From NCBI RefSeq assembly GCF_000807775.2, contig NZ_CP047385.1:2108001-2172000 (forward strand): a stretch of 64,000 nt of DNA. Reading direction: 5' to 3'. The number at the start of each line of letters is the position of its first letter. Within the stretch, counting starts at the first letter, position 1. The stretch is from Pandoraea fibrosis (GTDB lineage Bacteria; Pseudomonadota; Gammaproteobacteria; Burkholderiales; Burkholderiaceae). Of the stretch, positions 10,901-18,253 are shown one piece after another. A program made the position numbers and the translations under genes. The notes below the pieces were generated by a model. It searched no databases, was not told the DNA's origin, and was given only the letters and a program-made list of their open reading frames with translations.

Positions 10901-11141
10901 GATGACGTCGCTCGCGTTCGGCTTCGGCGTGGTGCCGCTGGCCATTGCCTCGGGCCCGGCGTCGGGTGCGCAGCGCGCCATCGGTGTGGCGGTGCTCGGC
11001 GGGATTGTAACGGCCACGGTGCTCGCGATCTTCCTGGTGCCCCTGTTTTTCCTGTTGGTCGGCCGCTTTGTGCGCCGGCCGGTCACAGACGGTACGGACG
11101 CATTGCGCAATGAAGCACCGGCCGTCGAGGGGAAGGTATGA
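7995..11141 (+). CDS. RND multidrug efflux pump (AcrB/MexB, HAE1 family)
   Basis: Inner-membrane proton-driven drug exporter of 1048 residues, the full HAE1 length. The N-terminus MARFFIDRPVFAWVI is typical. Transmembrane helix 4 contains the paired aspartates of the proton relay (GILVDDAIVVVENTER), and a second set of helices near the C-terminus carries GLSAKNAILIVEVA. Large periplasmic porter and docking loops lie between. It is the middle gene of a three-gene operon; its stop overlaps the start of the outer-membrane factor by 4 bases (ATGA at 11138), indicating translational coupling. The substrate range cannot be predicted. Confidence 0.97.
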   Translation: MARFFIDRPVFAWVISLLITLVGVLAIRALPVAQYPDIAPPTVSVWSSYPGASAKVVEDSVTALIERQMNGAPGLMHTSSSSGNGRSSVNLTFRQGTSLDLAAVEVQNRLKTVESRLPEVVRRDGVVVERAADNIHMVVTLASANPAIGEFDLGEFATAQIVNQLKRVPGVGQVQFWGTEKAIRIWPDAAKLVALDLSASDVVSKVRAYNARVTVGDIGAGATPSTAPINANVVSDSALSTPEAFADIPLRVRADGSAIRLGDVARVELGAADYGYSSRVDGMPATAMGIKLAAGSNAVDVMKAVRKVMDEQSALFPAGVSYQIPYETASFVKVSIQKVVMTLLEAVVLVFLVMYLFMQNLRATLIPTLVVPVALLGTFGVLLGLGYSINTLTMFGMVLAIGILVDDAIVVVENTERIMVEEGLSPYAATVKAMSQISGAIIGITVVLVTVFVPMAFFSGAVGNIYRQFAVTLAVSIGFSAFLALSLTPALCATLLRPIAADHHEKRGFFGWFNRTFALGTARYTRTVSKTLRHPWRAYLVYAIVLIAVPLAFMRLPSAFIPEEDTGSFMVMASEPQGATLPEAMTALKRIESYLMKDEPVKHVFVLGGWNDFGSGPGGGMLFVTLKDWHERTSKHDSVQAVVDRVNEKFSGQPDRMMMAMNSPALPELGSSNGFDLRLQDRAGVGKDALVAARDELLQKAAQDPLLKNVVFAGQGDVPQIDVAIDRHKMEALKVNMDDVNATLATMFGSDYVGDFMLGTENRRVIVQADGKQRVSPEDIGNLRVRNANGEMVPLSTFVTLKWKLGSPQLRRYNGYPSFTIQGEAAPGKSSGEAMARMEQLMTELPKGVGHEWSGQSLEERISGAQAPMLFALSVLIVFLALAALYESWAIPAAVIMVVPLGVIGALGAVSLMGMPNDIYFKVGLIATIGLSAKNAILIVEVANDLTKQGMAWLDAAVEAARLRLRPIVMTSLAFGFGVVPLAIASGPASGAQRAIGVAVLGGIVTATVLAIFLVPLFFLLVGRFVRRPVTDGTDALRNEAPAVEGKV

Positions 11142-12601
11142 CGACATTTCAACCCCGCTTGCGCGGGATCTCCGCCGCGGGCCTGTGCGTGATCGCGTTG
11201 CTGGGCGGATGCACGCTGGCGCCGACGTATGAGCGCCCAGCGGCGCCCATGCCCACGACGTATGAGGCTGCCCCGTCGGGCAGCGAGGTACGGTTGGCGC
11301 TCGCCGCCCCTCTTACTGCCGACGCGGATTGGGCCGATGTATTCACCGACCCCGGCTTGCGCACGCTGATTCGTCGCGCGCTCGATCAGAATCGCGACTT
11401 GCGTCTGGCGTCGTTGCGCGTGCAGGAAGCGCGCGCCCTTTACGGTATCGAGGCGGCGAATCTGCTGCCGAGCGTACAGGCGAGCGGCGCGTTCTCCCGT
11501 CAGCGCTACTCCGGCTCGGCGGGCTTGCCGGACGGCGGCAGCGGCACCGCAGGCGGCTACGTGGCAAACGACTTGCGCGCGACAGCCGGTGTGAGCGCGT
11601 TCGAACTCGATTTCTTCGGACGCGTGCGCAGCCTGCGCGACGCCGCCTTGCAGGCGTATCTGGCGAGCGAGGAGGCACAACGTGCCGCACAGGTGAGTCT
11701 TGTGGCGGAAGTGGCAACGTCCTACATCGGGCTCGTGGCCATCAATGAACAGATCGCCTATGCGCGAGAGGTGCTATCGGCGCGTGAGGAGGGCATTCGC
11801 GTGATTCGCCTGCGCGCCGAGCGGGGGCTGGTCGACGATCTCGATCTGAACACCGAGACCACGCAGGTCGAAGTGGCGCGGGCGGCGCTTGCTGAGCGCG
11901 AACGTCAGCGCAGCGAGATCGTGCACGCGTTGCAGGTACTGACCGGCGATGTCGGCGCGAAGCCCACAGCGGCCGCCACGCTCGATGACGCTTTCGTCAT
12001 GCCTGTCGCGGCCGGGCTGCCGTCGTCGTTGCTGATGCGTCGTCCGGACATTCGTCAGGCGGAAGCGCAATTGCGCGCGGCCAATGCCAACATCGGCGCC
12101 GCGCGTGCGGCCTTCTTCCCGTCGATCAAATTGACGACGGATATCGGCACCGCCAGTTCGCGTTTTGCGGATCTGTTCAGTGCAGGCACTGGCGTGTGGA
12201 CATTCATGCCGCAAATCACCGTGCCGATCTTCGAAGGGGGGCGCAACAGACAGGGCCTGAACCTGGCGAACGTGCGCAAGGAGATGGCCGTGGTGTCGTA
12301 TGAGCAGGCGATTCAGACGGCGTTTGCGGAAGTCGATGACGCACTCACTGCGCAGCAACTGTTGACGCGCCAGTTTCAGGCGCAGAAGCGAGTGTCGGAC
12401 GGCGAGCGCGAGCGACTTCGTCTGGCCAAGCGTCGCTATGTCAACGGTGTGGCGAGCTATCTCGAACTGCTCGATGCGCAGCGCAGCGAGTTTCAGGCGG
12501 CGCAACAGTTGATCGACGTGAAGCAGCGAGTGCTGGTCAATCAGGTCGCGCTGTATCGTGCGTTGGGCGGGGGCTGGACGCCGGAGCCCGACGCGTCCTG
12601 A
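11138..12601 (+). CDS. Outer-membrane efflux lipoprotein (OprM/NodT family)
   Basis: TolC-like outer-membrane channel completing the RND system. It has a lipoprotein signal with lipobox LGGC (Cys25) and two repeated OEP domains; typical motifs include SFELDFFGR-like (AFELDFFGRVRSLRD), LLMRRPDIRQAEAQLRAANA and the C-terminal RYVNGVASYLELLDAQR. The 487-residue length matches OprM. It starts in an ATGA overlap with the pump gene and is followed after ~25 bases by a strong terminator, closing the operon. Confidence 0.95.
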   Translation: MTTFQPRLRGISAAGLCVIALLGGCTLAPTYERPAAPMPTTYEAAPSGSEVRLALAAPLTADADWADVFTDPGLRTLIRRALDQNRDLRLASLRVQEARALYGIEAANLLPSVQASGAFSRQRYSGSAGLPDGGSGTAGGYVANDLRATAGVSAFELDFFGRVRSLRDAALQAYLASEEAQRAAQVSLVAEVATSYIGLVAINEQIAYAREVLSAREEGIRVIRLRAERGLVDDLDLNTETTQVEVARAALAERERQRSEIVHALQVLTGDVGAKPTAAATLDDAFVMPVAAGLPSSLLMRRPDIRQAEAQLRAANANIGAARAAFFPSIKLTTDIGTASSRFADLFSAGTGVWTFMPQITVPIFEGGRNRQGLNLANVRKEMAVVSYEQAIQTAFAEVDDALTAQQLLTRQFQAQKRVSDGERERLRLAKRRYVNGVASYLELLDAQRSEFQAAQQLIDVKQRVLVNQVALYRALGGGWTPEPDAS

Positions 12602-12627
12602 CACGGTGCTGTTGGCCCTGATAACGC

Positions 12628-12663
12628 AAAACCCCGCCGAGTCTCACGATCCGGCGGGGTTTT
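12628..12663 (+). terminator. Rho-independent terminator of the RND operon
   Basis: Perfect 12-bp inverted repeat AAAACCCCGCCG / CGGCGGGGTTTT with a 12-base loop. The T run of the right arm follows the GC stem on the plus strand, and the A run gives a T run on the minus strand, so it can also serve the convergent nitroreductase gene. Confidence 0.9.
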
Positions 12664-12705
12664 GTATTGGGCCATGCGATCGATGCGAGCGTGGCGTGCG
12701 GTGCG

Positions 12706-13302
12706 TCAGAACGCGAAGCGGCCTTCTGCGGCGATCTTCGAGAGCGGCTCGCGCGGACTCGGGACTTCGCGAGTGCGCAGGCCTTCGGGCAGCGTGGCGG
12801 GGTCGCCCGGGCGTCCGATCGCGACGGCCGCTTCGATCTTGTACTTCGGCGACAGATCGAGTTCGTTGCGGATCTTGTCGTGCTCGATGCCTGCCATGGC
12901 GTGCGTTGCCCAGCCGGAGAGCGAGGCTTGCAGCGCGAGGTAGCCCCAGGCGGCACCGGCGTCGAAGGCATGGGTCGGGGCGGGCACTTCCTGATCGCTG
13001 CCCGGCGGCGTCAACGTCGATTTCGAGATCACGATGACGATGGCCGCCGCGTGCTTTGCCCAGCTCTGGTTGAATTCATTGAGGAAGCCGACGAACTGTT
13101 CCCAGTGTGGCGTGCCACGGCGTGCGTACACGAAGCGCCACGGCTGCGCGTTGTAAGCCGAAGGCGCCCAGCGGGCGGCTTCGAAGAACGACAGCAGGGT
13201 AGCTTCCGGCAGCGTTTCGTCGGTATAGGCACGGGGCGACCAGCGGGCAACGAACTGCGGGTCGATGGGGTGATCGGCGTGGCGGGAGGTCGTATCGGTC
13301 AT
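12706..13302 (-). CDS. Nitroreductase family protein
   Basis: FMN-dependent NAD(P)H oxidoreductase of the nitroreductase superfamily, 198 residues. The N-terminal FMN-binding pattern RWSPRAYTDE and the substrate/FMN segment ARWAPSAYNAQPWRFVYA are clear, and so is the C-terminal GRPGDPATLPE loop. It converges on the RND operon and shares its terminator region. It is divergent from a LysR gene 118 bases away, which may regulate it. The physiological substrate is unknown. Confidence 0.92.
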   Translation of the reverse strand: MTDTTSRHADHPIDPQFVARWSPRAYTDETLPEATLLSFFEAARWAPSAYNAQPWRFVYARRGTPHWEQFVGFLNEFNQSWAKHAAAIVIVISKSTLTPPGSDQEVPAPTHAFDAGAAWGYLALQASLSGWATHAMAGIEHDKIRNELDLSPKYKIEAAVAIGRPGDPATLPEGLRTREVPSPREPLSKIAAEGRFAF

Positions 13303-13420
13303 GCGAATGTCTCGTCTGCGGAAAAAGTCGGTCAGTCAATCCTGAACGGGTCGCTAGGATACCTCGCGAGCGTGCCGATCCCAACCAATATTGGCGCACG
13401 TCCATATATCATCTCGCTTC

Positions 13421-14374
13421 ATGAACACCTTAAAGAACATGCGGATCTTTGTGCGCGTGGCCGACGCGGCCAGCTTTGCCGGCGCAGCGCGCTCGCTCGA
13501 CATGACGACGGCGCAGGCGTCGAAGGCGGTGTCCGAGCTGGAAGCGCATTTGCGCACCCGCTTGCTGCATCGCACGACACGCAAGCTGGCGCTCACTGAC
13601 GCGGGGCAACGTTATCTCGCACGTTGCCGCGACATCATCGCGCTCGTCGACGACTCGGAGGCCGAAGCGGGTGCGGCGAGCGCCGCGCCGGCTGGCACGC
13701 TGCGTCTGCATGCGCCGGCAAGCTTCGGTCAGGTGTTCGTGATCCCGGCGCTCGCGCGATTCCTGGAACAGTATCCGGAGGTCCAGGCGGACCTGATGCT
13801 GTCGTCGCGCGTGCCGGATCTATTGGAAGAAAACATCGATGTCTCGCTACGGCTCGCTGCGTCGCAGCTACCCGATTCGGGCCTCGTGTCGGCCCGGATC
13901 TGTCGCATGGCGTCGGTGCTGTGCGCCGCACCGCAATACCTCGATAAGCACGGTGCCCCGGCGTCGCTCGACGAACTGGCGCAGCACACGCAGGTGCGTC
14001 TCGTCGCCCCGCATTATTCGGTCGATCACTGGGATTTCGACGGCCCTGACGGCCGTGTGAAGATCCCCGTGCCTTCGGCGCGCTTGCGGGTGAATACCGC
14101 CGACTCGCTGGCGGCCGCGTTGATCAGCGGCTGTGGCGTTGGGCCGGTGCCGTTGCTCTCGGCGCTCTCGGCGTTGCGCAGCGGTTCGCTGATTCGCGTG
14201 CTGCCGGCCTACGAAATGCAGGGGACGAACGTCTATGCGGTCTACGCGTCGCGCCTGTATCTCGACGCGAAGGTCAAGACGTGGATCGCGTTTCTGCAAG
14301 CGTTTGTGGAGCAGGCCCTGACGGCGCCAGACGCCGTAGCGCTAGCGCAGCTCCCGCAATGCCCAACCCGATAA
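13421..14374 (+). CDS. LysR-family transcriptional regulator
   Basis: LysR-type regulator, 317 residues from the chosen ATG at 13421 (MNTLKNMRIFVRVADAASF). A TTG 30 bases upstream would add non-family residues, and the ATG at 13439 is also possible. The N-terminal HTH includes SLDMTTAQASKAVSELEAHL and the RTTRKLALTDAG wing. It belongs to the group of LysR proteins often found beside oxidoreductases, and it is divergent from the nitroreductase gene. A small perfect palindrome CCAATATTGG (13385-13394) lies just upstream. The 3' end overlaps the convergent MFS gene by 101 bases. Confidence 0.88.
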   Translation: MNTLKNMRIFVRVADAASFAGAARSLDMTTAQASKAVSELEAHLRTRLLHRTTRKLALTDAGQRYLARCRDIIALVDDSEAEAGAASAAPAGTLRLHAPASFGQVFVIPALARFLEQYPEVQADLMLSSRVPDLLEENIDVSLRLAASQLPDSGLVSARICRMASVLCAAPQYLDKHGAPASLDELAQHTQVRLVAPHYSVDHWDFDGPDGRVKIPVPSARLRVNTADSLAAALISGCGVGPVPLLSALSALRSGSLIRVLPAYEMQGTNVYAVYASRLYLDAKVKTWIAFLQAFVEQALTAPDAVALAQLPQCPTR

Positions 14375-15542
14375 TGAGCGAAACCCAGAGAATCGCCGCA
14401 TCGCCCCACTGCTCCCGCGCCAGGGCGTACCCCCAGGGGGCGACGGCAGACAACGCAAACGCAGGCGTGAGCAGCGTGCCCAGCGCGTGAGCGTAGGCGT
14501 CGGTGGCGAAGAGTTCGAGCGGCAGGCTCGCGCGCAGCAGCGTGGCCAGACCGTTCAGGGCGCCGTAAGTAAAAATGAAAATACCGGCGATGTAGACGGA
14601 CGACAGGCCGGCGAGTCCCAGCGCGAAGCAGAGCGGTAGTCCGCAGCCAACCACGAGATTGAGTTTGACGGCACTCGCCTGACGTGGCTGAAGCCATTCG
14701 AGCGTGCGTGCGCAGACCTGACCCAATCCCCACAGGGCGGCGAGCCCAACGGGCAAACCGTGAGCACCGAGTAGCGACGTGAGATGGGCCACCAGCCCCG
14801 AGGACAGAATCGCGACCAGCGCCATGACGGCGCAGTAGAGCCATGCGGGGGCTCGGGGTAGCGGCGAGCGTGTCTGGTTGGCGGCATGAGCCGCCGGTAT
14901 CCGTGGAGGCGTCGGCGGCAGGCTGCGCAGCAATGCCCAGGCGAGCAGACCAAGCAGACCATAGACAAACACGCCGGTTCGCCATCCCCAGGTGTCGCCC
15001 AGCCAGTTGCCCAAGGGCCAGAACACGGTCGTCGCCAGTCCGCCCATGAGCGTGATCTGTGTCATCGGTCGGCGTGCCGAGGGCCCGTAAAGGGCGGCGA
15101 GCGTGGCAAACGCGGCGTCGTAAAGCGATAGCCGCATGCCCACGCCGAGCAGGCACCACGCCGTATAGAACTGCACAAGGGTCGCGCTCGTGGCAAGCGT
15201 TGCGCAGCCCGCCGAACAGATGAGTGTGCCGGTGCACATGACGCGGCGTCCGCCCATTCGCTCGAGCCAGCGGCCCGACAGCGGCGAAATCACGGCCATC
15301 ACGAGCATGGCAAGCGACGGGCCGGCAAACACCCAGGTCTGCGGGTATGCGGTCGTTTGCGCGATACGCCACGCGAAAGCGCCGGGCAGATAGAAGCTCA
15401 CCCCCCAGTTGATCAATTGCGCGAAGCCAAGGGTCATGACGGTGGGCATGGCGGGAGGGGGCGGTGACGATACCGCTGGACGGGTTAGCGAAGTGACGTC
15501 CGCATGGTGCGCCGATACCATCTCTTGGTAAAGTCTTGGCAT
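14274..15542 (-). CDS. MFS transporter
   Basis: Twelve-helix major facilitator protein, up to 422 residues. Segments such as GFAQLINWGVSFYLPGAFAW, SPLSGRWLERMGGRRV (the loop 2-3 MFS signature) and GGLATTVFWPLGNWLG are visible. The start is uncertain: 15542 overlaps a LysR-type operator-like site, and methionines at 15521 or 15449 (MPTVMTLGF) are alternatives that still precede the first helix. It is divergent from the LysR gene at 15572, which probably controls it. The substrate is unknown. The 3' end overlaps the convergent LysR gene. Confidence 0.85.
   Translation of the reverse strand: MPRLYQEMVSAHHADVTSLTRPAVSSPPPPAMPTVMTLGFAQLINWGVSFYLPGAFAWRIAQTTAYPQTWVFAGPSLAMLVMAVISPLSGRWLERMGGRRVMCTGTLICSAGCATLATSATLVQFYTAWCLLGVGMRLSLYDAAFATLAALYGPSARRPMTQITLMGGLATTVFWPLGNWLGDTWGWRTGVFVYGLLGLLAWALLRSLPPTPPRIPAAHAANQTRSPLPRAPAWLYCAVMALVAILSSGLVAHLTSLLGAHGLPVGLAALWGLGQVCARTLEWLQPRQASAVKLNLVVGCGLPLCFALGLAGLSSVYIAGIFIFTYGALNGLATLLRASLPLELFATDAYAHALGTLLTPAFALSAVAPWGYALAREQWGDAAILWVSLIIGLGIAGAALALRRLAPSGPAPQTLAETRSTS
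15516..15530. promoter_or_regulatory. Probable LysR operator
   Basis: Perfect 15-bp inverted repeat TACCA-TCTCT-TGGTA in the divergent region between the MFS and LysR genes, with the size and symmetry of a LysR-type box. It lies 42 bases upstream of the LysR start. It falls within the longest possible MFS reading frame, which argues that translation of the MFS protein may begin further downstream. Confidence 0.5.
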
Positions 15543-15571
15543 CTTATCCGGTTCATAAGGAAAACTTTGAG

Positions 15572-16465
15572 ATGCGCCGCCTGAATCTGGACCAGCTTCA
15601 CACGTTTTCCGAGGTCGTCGACGCGGGAAGTTTCTCGGCGGCAGCTGCCCGTCTCGAACTGTCGCAACCCGCCGTGAGCCTACAGGTTCGCCAACTGGAG
15701 CAGCGGTTAAACGTCAGGCTGATCGAGCGCGTGGGCAAGCGACTCAAGCCGACCTCCGCCGGACTGACCTTGCTGGAGCATGCTCGCCGCATCGATGCGG
15801 CGGTCGAAGAGGCCATGCAGGCACTGTCGAGCCACGCGAGCGATGTCGCGGGGGAGGTGGCCATTGGCACCGGGGCGACGGCTTGTATTCATCTGTTGCC
15901 GCCGATTCTGCGGGCGATGCGCAAACGTCATCCGATGCTCGACATTCGCGTGAGTACCGGCAATACCGACGACGTGCTGGCGGCGGTCACGGAGAATCGG
16001 CTGGACATTGGTCTCGTCACGCTGCCTGCCGCAGGTCGCAGCCTGCACATCACGCCGGTATTGCGCGATGCGTTTGTCGCTATCGCGCCGGCGAGCGATG
16101 CGGACTGGGCCGCCGAAGTCACGCCACAGCGGCTCGCTGCGGCACCGATGGTCGCGTTCGAATCGGGGAGCAGCACGCGGTTGTTGATCGACGAGTGGTT
16201 CCTGCAAGCCGGATTGCGCGTGCGTCCGGTCATGGCGCTGGGCAGCATCGAAGCGATCAAGGAAATGGTGGCGGCGGGGTTGGGCTACAGCATCGTGCCG
16301 CGCATGTCGGTGGACGCGGCGCACTATCGGCGGGGATTGCGCATCTCGACGTTGACGCCTGAATTGTCGAGAACGCTTGCGATCGTCGTGCGTCAGGACA
16401 AACCGCTTACGCCAGGATTACGCAAAGTGATGTCGGCATTGGAGGCGTTGAATAGCGCGACATAA
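15572..16465 (+). CDS. LysR-family transcriptional regulator
   Basis: LysR-type regulator of 297 residues. The start MRRLNLDQLHTFSEVV at 15572 was chosen over 15536 because of the AAGGA ribosome site at 15557-15561 and the standard distance to the HTH (SFSAAAARLELSQPAVSLQV). The effector domain contains GTGATACIHLLPPIL and a conserved ESGSSTRLLIDEWF segment. It is divergent from the MFS transporter, whose expression it likely controls. The ligand is unknown. Confidence 0.9.
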   Translation: MRRLNLDQLHTFSEVVDAGSFSAAAARLELSQPAVSLQVRQLEQRLNVRLIERVGKRLKPTSAGLTLLEHARRIDAAVEEAMQALSSHASDVAGEVAIGTGATACIHLLPPILRAMRKRHPMLDIRVSTGNTDDVLAAVTENRLDIGLVTLPAAGRSLHITPVLRDAFVAIAPASDADWAAEVTPQRLAAAPMVAFESGSSTRLLIDEWFLQAGLRVRPVMALGSIEAIKEMVAAGLGYSIVPRMSVDAAHYRRGLRISTLTPELSRTLAIVVRQDKPLTPGLRKVMSALEALNSAT

Positions 16466-16601
16466 TTCTCAATGCGGAAATGATTGGCACTCCACGTTAA
16501 ATGGGCTTGTTGTTTTATTGATCAAAATTACTACCCGCAAACCATAAAGCTGGGACTACAATGCGCGAATATCGGCAATTCGCCGGCAAATATCAAGAAA
16601 C

Positions 16602-17381
16602 GTGCAACTCGCAATGCATCATCATCTTTACCGGTATGAGGGGCTGCTTAGCGCCCGCTCGGTCGAGGCACTCGACGCAGAGTTTCAGAATCTGACACAT
16701 TCGCTGGGATATGACGCGCTGTTTTACGCGCCGCTCCTGCCGCGTCGGGAACGAGAGGCGGCGGCATTCCAGATCGAGGATCAGCGGATTTCGGCGCAGG
16801 GTATGCCGAGTCGTCATATCTTCACGACATTTCCTGCGGCGTGGATCGAGCGTTATCAAAGCGCGGGATATGCCGAAGTCGATCCGGTGCTGATCGCTGC
16901 CAATTTGTCGCCGCTGCCGATTCTCTGGCGGACGTTTCTGTCGCAGAAGCGACCGCATCCGATTTTCGCGGATGCCCGCGAGCATGGTCTGGGGTCGGGG
17001 GTGTCGATTCCCATCTATGGCGCCGCCGGCGAGCGCGCCATCTTCAGTGCGGCGACGGCGAAGTCGCCCGAGGAGTCGGCCGAGCACGAGGCGCGCATGG
17101 TCGGAGAGATTTATCTCGCGGCAGTGTATTTTCACCAGGCGATTCAGCAGCTCGACATGCAATGGGTCGCGAGTCGCAGTGCCGGTAAGCTCAGTCCGCG
17201 TGAAGTCGAAAGTCTGCTCTGGGCTGCGCGCGGTAAAACCGCATGGGAAATTGGTTTGATTCTGAAGATTTCCGAACATACCGTGACGTTTCATATCAAT
17301 AACGCCAAACGCAAGCTCGGTGCCGTCAATCGGCATCAGGCCATCGCCGCTGCGATCAGCAGCGGATTGATTTCCCCCTGA
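16602..17381 (+). CDS. LuxR-family AHL-binding regulator (solo)
   Basis: Quorum-sensing-type transcription factor of 259 residues: an N-terminal autoinducer-binding domain (about 20-175) and a C-terminal LuxR HTH (about 196-259, LSPREVESLLWAARGKTAWE). The residues that contact acyl-homoserine lactones in LuxR/TraR proteins appear intact: W81, Y85, D94-P95, W109 and a conserved Gly near 133. The start is GTG at 16602 after an AAGAAA stretch, or ATG at 16614. No LuxI synthase is present within the window on either side, so it is an orphan here. It is likely to sense its own or foreign AHL signals; its targets are not visible. Confidence 0.9.
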   Translation: MQLAMHHHLYRYEGLLSARSVEALDAEFQNLTHSLGYDALFYAPLLPRREREAAAFQIEDQRISAQGMPSRHIFTTFPAAWIERYQSAGYAEVDPVLIAANLSPLPILWRTFLSQKRPHPIFADAREHGLGSGVSIPIYGAAGERAIFSAATAKSPEESAEHEARMVGEIYLAAVYFHQAIQQLDMQWVASRSAGKLSPREVESLLWAARGKTAWEIGLILKISEHTVTFHINNAKRKLGAVNRHQAIAAAISSGLISP

Positions 17382-17738
17382 TTCTTCGCCTCTTCCCGAT
17401 TCTTCCGCCATTCATCCCTTGCTCGTGAGCGCCGTCTTGCGTCGCTCACGCGGCAAATTTCGTCCGCGATTCACTGCGCGATTGCGCTCCCGCCGTTCTT
17501 TATCTGGTGAATCACACGATCTTCGAGACGTCGGTGCCAGGACTATCCCGTTTTCTGCCATTTTCAGGTCATTTCGGCACGGAATGCCGCGGATTTCACA
17601 ACATTTCAGAAACAGTGTGTTGTCGCTTTAGGGCTAGCTCATTAGTAAGGGAAAACTATAATTTACTCATGGCGAAAACTGATTTGATAGCGGTTTTCGT
17701 GTCCATGAGCGTCATATGAACGATAAAAGGAGTTTTCC
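17382..17738. other. Intergenic region upstream of the DUF4148 gene
   Basis: No convincing gene. A perfect TATAAT -10 hexamer lies at 17657-17662, without a good -35 at 17 bp; the nearest TTGTCG is too far upstream. The -10 is about 80 bases before the DUF4148 start and may drive it. Short ORFs here show no protein-like pattern. Confidence 0.4.
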
Positions 17739-18008
17739 ATGAAAAAGAACCTGTTGACTGCTGTCGCGCTCGTTGGGCTGACGATGGCTGCTGGCTCGGT
17801 ATTCGCGGCGGATCAAAGCCAAACGAGCGGTGTGACCCGCGCCCATGTGCGCGCCGAGCTGCAAGCTGCGCGTGAACTTGGCCTGTCGCCGGTGACGGAA
17901 TTCAATTTCCCGTACACCTACGAACAGTCGATTCAGTTGCAGAAGCTGACGGCCCAGATTGAAGCGCAGAACCAGACTCGCGCACCGCAAGCCCCGAGCG
18001 CCAACTAA
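17739..18008 (+). CDS. Small exported DUF4148 protein
   Basis: An 89-residue secreted protein. The signal peptide is clear (MKKNLLTAVALVGLTMAAGS then VFA-A, cleavage around residue 23). The mature part contains the DUF4148 signature VTRAHVRAELQAARELG, common in many copies in Burkholderiales; its function is unknown. A very strong ribosome site AAAAGGAG (17725-17732) precedes the ATG by 6 bases, suggesting high expression. It is a monocistronic unit. Confidence 0.88.
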   Translation: MKKNLLTAVALVGLTMAAGSVFAADQSQTSGVTRAHVRAELQAARELGLSPVTEFNFPYTYEQSIQLQKLTAQIEAQNQTRAPQAPSAN

Positions 18009-18136
18009 ACGGCGTTCAGATAACTTCGGTTATCGATAGCAGTTCCGGATTCGCCGACGGCCTGCCCGATTCCTCATCGAGTCTCGCCCGCGCGCCGCGC
18101 GATTCCCCCTCACCGACGCCAGCGCGCGTCATTCGC

Positions 18137-18176
18137 CACAGCCCCGCCCGAGGATTCGTTCCCGACGGGGCTTGTG
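18137..18176 (+). terminator. Possible terminator after the DUF4148 gene
   Basis: Hairpin CACAGCCCCG / CGGGGCTTGTG (one bulged base) with a 19-base loop, followed by TGTTTCTGG. The stem is strong but the T run is weak and the distance from the stop is about 130 bases, so this is only moderately supported. Confidence 0.45.
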
Positions 18177-18253
18177 TGTTTCTGGAGGGGAGGCGTCACG
18201 AGGACGCCACTTCCCTTGTCGAAATCACCTCAACGGATTAGCGGATTAGCGGA

